Positions 61,886 to 64,000 of a DNA stretch of 64,000 nucleotides are shown here, piece by piece. The stretch's first letter is position 1; each line of letters opens with the position of its first letter. The translations under genes were made by a program, and so were the position numbers. A model generated the notes under the pieces. That model saw only the letters and a program-made list of their open reading frames with translations, made no database searches and was not told the origin of the DNA. This DNA is from G965237725 sp965237725. Its GTDB lineage: Bacteria; Pseudomonadota; Gammaproteobacteria; Arenicellales; Poriferihabitantaceae. The stretch spans positions 1,984,001-2,048,000 of the forward strand of contig OZ250151.1 of the NCBI GenBank assembly GCA_965237725.1. Reading direction: 5' to 3'.

Positions 61886-62143
61886 ATGGCTGATCTTCCT
61901 CTTGCGGTTAATGTTCAGGGCGATTATGGCTACAAAGTAATCGTTGTGGATGATGAAGGCAGCATCGATCAAATTATCAGTACTGCAACGGATCAGATTG
62001 TGGGCGTATTGGTTGCAGAATTTGCCAAAGATGCGGTATTGCGAGCACGGTTGCACGATGCTGATGAACCCCTCGACAATAGTATGTCGATCAAAGATGC
62101 CAAGTTGGTGCAAATGGATGCATTGCAAATCTATGCTGAATGA
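61886..62143 (+). CDS. tmoB: monooxygenase hydroxylase gamma subunit
   Basis: An 85-residue protein of TmoB type (about 84 residues in the family), with a ubiquitin-like start (PLAVNVQGDYGYKVIVVDDEG) and VGVLVAEFAKDAVLRARL. It binds the alpha subunit to complete the (alpha-beta-gamma)2 hydroxylase. It starts 47 bp after the alpha gene with GGAGC upstream. Confidence 0.9.
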   Translation: MADLPLAVNVQGDYGYKVIVVDDEGSIDQIISTATDQIVGVLVAEFAKDAVLRARLHDADEPLDNSMSIKDAKLVQMDALQIYAE

Positions 62144-62161
62144 AATTGGGAATTGAACGTT

Positions 62162-62494
62162 ATGGATGCGGCGTTGGAATTTCAAAAAGTCTGTGAAGTC
62201 GATGATGTGTGGGAAGGAGAAATGGAGGTATTTGAGGTTGGTGATCGTAGCGTGCTCATCGTCCATAGCCCAGGAGAAATTTATAAAGCTTATCATCCCA
62301 TTTGCCCCCATCAGGAACACCCCTTGATCGAAGGGGATCTCGACGAATGTGTTCTAACGTGTTCCGCCCACCTTTGGGAATTTGATGTGGTTACTGGTGA
62401 AGGCGTAAATCCAACGGGGACGTCACTGATCAACTACGAACTGAAAACCGAAGACGATGTCATTTGGGTTGCTTTTCCGCCTATATCTCCCTAA
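62162..62494 (+). CDS. tmoC: Rieske [2Fe-2S] ferredoxin of the monooxygenase
   Basis: A 110-residue ferredoxin from ATG 62162; TTG 62153 is too close to the GGGA site at 62148. The Rieske ligands are CPHQ and CSAHLW with a standard gap. It passes electrons from a reductase to the hydroxylase. The reductase gene is not in the visible part of the window. Confidence 0.9.
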   Translation: MDAALEFQKVCEVDDVWEGEMEVFEVGDRSVLIVHSPGEIYKAYHPICPHQEHPLIEGDLDECVLTCSAHLWEFDVVTGEGVNPTGTSLINYELKTEDDVIWVAFPPISP

Positions 62495-62539
62495 ATCCCA
62501 ATGAACCTGAACCGAACAATAATTTAATGATTTAAAAAC

Positions 62540-62842
62540 ATGGCCAATCCCCAAAAGAACCGATTCGTCGGACCCGTAATAAAAAATAGCGAAATCGGCG
62601 ATGCGGTGCTTGAAGCCATTTACGAGGACAACGAAGGACGAAAAATTGAAGTCGAAGAACATGCTTCTTACATGCGCATAAAAGTCGAAAAAGAATGTGT
62701 GATTAGATTTGATACGGTTTCGGATATGTTAGGGCGAGACGTTAGTCGGGGAGATATCGAATCCAATATGCCATCCCTCGAAGGATTTATTCGTGTGGAT
62801 TCCGAAAAAATGCGCTTCCTCGCTACACCGGACGGAGAATAA
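62540..62842 (+). CDS. tmoD: monooxygenase coupling/effector protein (MmoB/TmoD family)
   Basis: A 100-residue cofactorless effector with the family core GRKIEVEEHASYMRIKVEKE and IESNMPSLEGFI. It binds the hydroxylase alpha subunit and tunes oxygen activation and regioselectivity. ATG start; 35 bp before the beta gene. Confidence 0.9.
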   Translation: MANPQKNRFVGPVIKNSEIGDAVLEAIYEDNEGRKIEVEEHASYMRIKVEKECVIRFDTVSDMLGRDVSRGDIESNMPSLEGFIRVDSEKMRFLATPDGE

Positions 62843-62877
62843 ATTAACCAGTAAACCGAATTTACGAGTACATCAAT

Positions 62878-63864
62878 ATGACTGTCAAAATAACTGGAAT
62901 GAAAACCTGGAGCAAGCTGGCGAAGAACAAGCGCCGCCCCAGTGAATATGAAATTGTGACCACCAATCTGCAAACCAGAAACAGGCATCGTGACTCAGCT
63001 TATGAACTATCTCCAGCGCCTGATCTGGCGATGAATGAATGGTATCGCAAAAATGTTTTCGACAGCCCATTGCAGCACGATGACTGGGAAGAGTATCGCG
63101 ACCCCGACGCATTAATTTATCGCGTCTACACCCGTTCCCAGGACAGTCAGGAAGAATACATCGATGGATTATTGAATGAACACAATGAAATTGGCCACGA
63201 TGCTGACTTGCAGCCCGAGTGGCTGAACACCATGGAAAAACTGTATACGCCAAGACGCTATCTACAAACCACAATGCAAATGTGTGCGTCGTATCTTTTA
63301 CAGATCGCGCCGGCCAGCACCATAACAGCCTGCGCTGGATTTCAGGAGGGGGATGAATTTCGCTGGTTACAACGTATAGCCTATCGAACTCAGGAACTTA
63401 AAATAGCACATCCGAAACGCGGCTTTGGTAAAAACGAGCGAGACCTTTGGGAGAACGAACCCGCCTTGCAGGGCTTGCGCGAATTAATGGAAAAAGCATT
63501 AATCGCCTACGACTTTGGCGAATGTTTTGTTGCTGTCAACTTGGTAGCCAAACCCGCTGTAGATGAAACATTGCGAGAACTCGGTACTACAGCTCGCCGA
63601 TTTAGCGATCCTCTGCTTGCGGCATTGGCGGACAATCAGCTACGCGACAGCGACCGCTCTCGACGATGGAGCGCTGAACTGGTGAAATTTTGCACCGACG
63701 CCAAAGTAGAAAATAAATCCGTTATAAAAGGTTGGATAGATAAATGGACCCCACTGGCCACAAAAGCAATATCAGCTTATTGCCAGGCGCTGCCAGAAAG
63801 TGACGACGCGGGGGATGCGGCGATTTCGCGATTGCAAGCTTACCATCGCAGCTTAGAAATCTAA
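62878..63864 (+). CDS. tmoE: monooxygenase hydroxylase beta subunit
   Basis: A 328-residue protein of TmoE length. KTWSKLAKNKRRPSEYEIVTTNLQ near the start and MEKLYTPRRYLQ and LQRIAYRTQEL are family segments. It forms the alpha-beta core of the hydroxylase but carries no iron. It closes the visible operon. Confidence 0.9.
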   Translation: MTVKITGMKTWSKLAKNKRRPSEYEIVTTNLQTRNRHRDSAYELSPAPDLAMNEWYRKNVFDSPLQHDDWEEYRDPDALIYRVYTRSQDSQEEYIDGLLNEHNEIGHDADLQPEWLNTMEKLYTPRRYLQTTMQMCASYLLQIAPASTITACAGFQEGDEFRWLQRIAYRTQELKIAHPKRGFGKNERDLWENEPALQGLRELMEKALIAYDFGECFVAVNLVAKPAVDETLRELGTTARRFSDPLLAALADNQLRDSDRSRRWSAELVKFCTDAKVENKSVIKGWIDKWTPLATKAISAYCQALPESDDAGDAAISRLQAYHRSLEI

Positions 63865-63899
63865 GGGACTGCAATTAGCCATTTACTGATCGGGATGTC

Positions 63900-64000
63900 A
63901 TGACAAAGGAAATCTATTATCCTGATGCAAACGCCTGGCATTGGAGAAACCAAACGCCTTTCGCTCAGATCGTAGTGGTTGATGATCAGGTATTTATCAG
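63900..64000 (+). CDS. RidA (YjgF/YER057c)-like protein, 5' partial
   Basis: The first 33 residues are visible before the window ends. The segment PFAQIVVVDDQVFI matches the start of the Rid fold (xFSQAVxVGDxVFISG). RidA proteins hydrolyse imines and enamines. Its place right after the monooxygenase beta gene, where a reductase is often found, suggests an accessory role, but most of it lies outside the window. Confidence 0.6.
   Translation, partial: MTKEIYYPDANAWHWRNQTPFAQIVVVDDQVFI

Overview
The window reads as chromosomal DNA of a Gram-negative bacterium, most likely a marine gammaproteobacterium. The support is lipoprotein and Sec signal peptides, ProX-like and TauD/TfdA-type genes for methylated or sulfonated osmolytes, a four-component di-iron monooxygenase, a moderate AT bias and frequent TTG starts. 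No rRNA, tRNA, phage, CRISPR or complete IS was seen. The left end cuts a methyltransferase gene and the right end cuts a RidA-like gene.

Region 1 (1-7630) is a small biosynthetic cluster. It encodes an MBOAT acyltransferase fused to an SGNH domain, a free-standing adenylation enzyme whose predicted specificity residues closely match the L-proline code of PltF/CloN4-type enzymes, a PltE-type prolyl-carrier dehydrogenase, an FAD halogenase-like protein on the opposite strand, and a free-standing carrier protein. The enzymology looks like pyrrole-2-carboxyl-carrier biosynthesis. The architecture (adenylation, carrier, MBOAT, SGNH) is that of the dlt system. I propose a hybrid that puts a possibly halogenated pyrrolyl group onto a surface or exported acceptor. 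This is the most interesting candidate in the window.

Region 2 (7700-19210) holds a DUF3179 protein, a DsrC-like protein lacking the usual C-terminal cysteine, a full-length pyruvate carboxylase, a class V aminotransferase, an ASST-like protein, an SGNH protein, a 164-bp palindromic MITE-like element and an OafA-type acyltransferase whose last codons lie in that element.

Region 3 (19260-37570) looks like methylated-amine and small-osmolyte catabolism. It has two FAD/GcvT fusion oxidoreductases of the dimethylglycine/sarcosine dehydrogenase type, a glutamine amidotransferase, two TauD/TfdA dioxygenases, an acylating aldehyde dehydrogenase with an acyl-CoA ligase (SauS/SauT-like), an orphan ProX-like binding protein, and a membrane-anchored P450.

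Region 4 (37600-57500) is an AT-richer accessory block of lipases, secreted enzymes and signalling proteins. A five-gene minus-strand operon encodes a class III nucleotide cyclase, an alpha/beta hydrolase, a secreted caspase-like protease, a lipoprotein and a phospholipase C-like protein. It is divergent from an (RS)17-repeat PAP2/haloperoxidase-like gene and a metzincin protease. The block also contains a SARP-like regulator, a protein-arginine-methyltransferase-like enzyme, a TIR-like protein and a CRP-like regulator. Two regulatory patterns are visible: five heptamers at exact 11-bp spacing ahead of a good -10 (SARP-type promoter) at 48946-49012, and four TGTGG-N6-CCACA-type palindromes whose geometry fits the local CRP-like protein. 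A likely small RNA with its own terminator lies at about 57360-57505.

Region 5 (57700-64000) has a DHA2-type drug exporter, an Lrp-type regulator and a toluene/alkene monooxygenase operon (alpha, gamma, Rieske ferredoxin, coupling protein, beta) followed by the start of a RidA-like gene. All calls rest on reading the sequence by eye; no database search was run.
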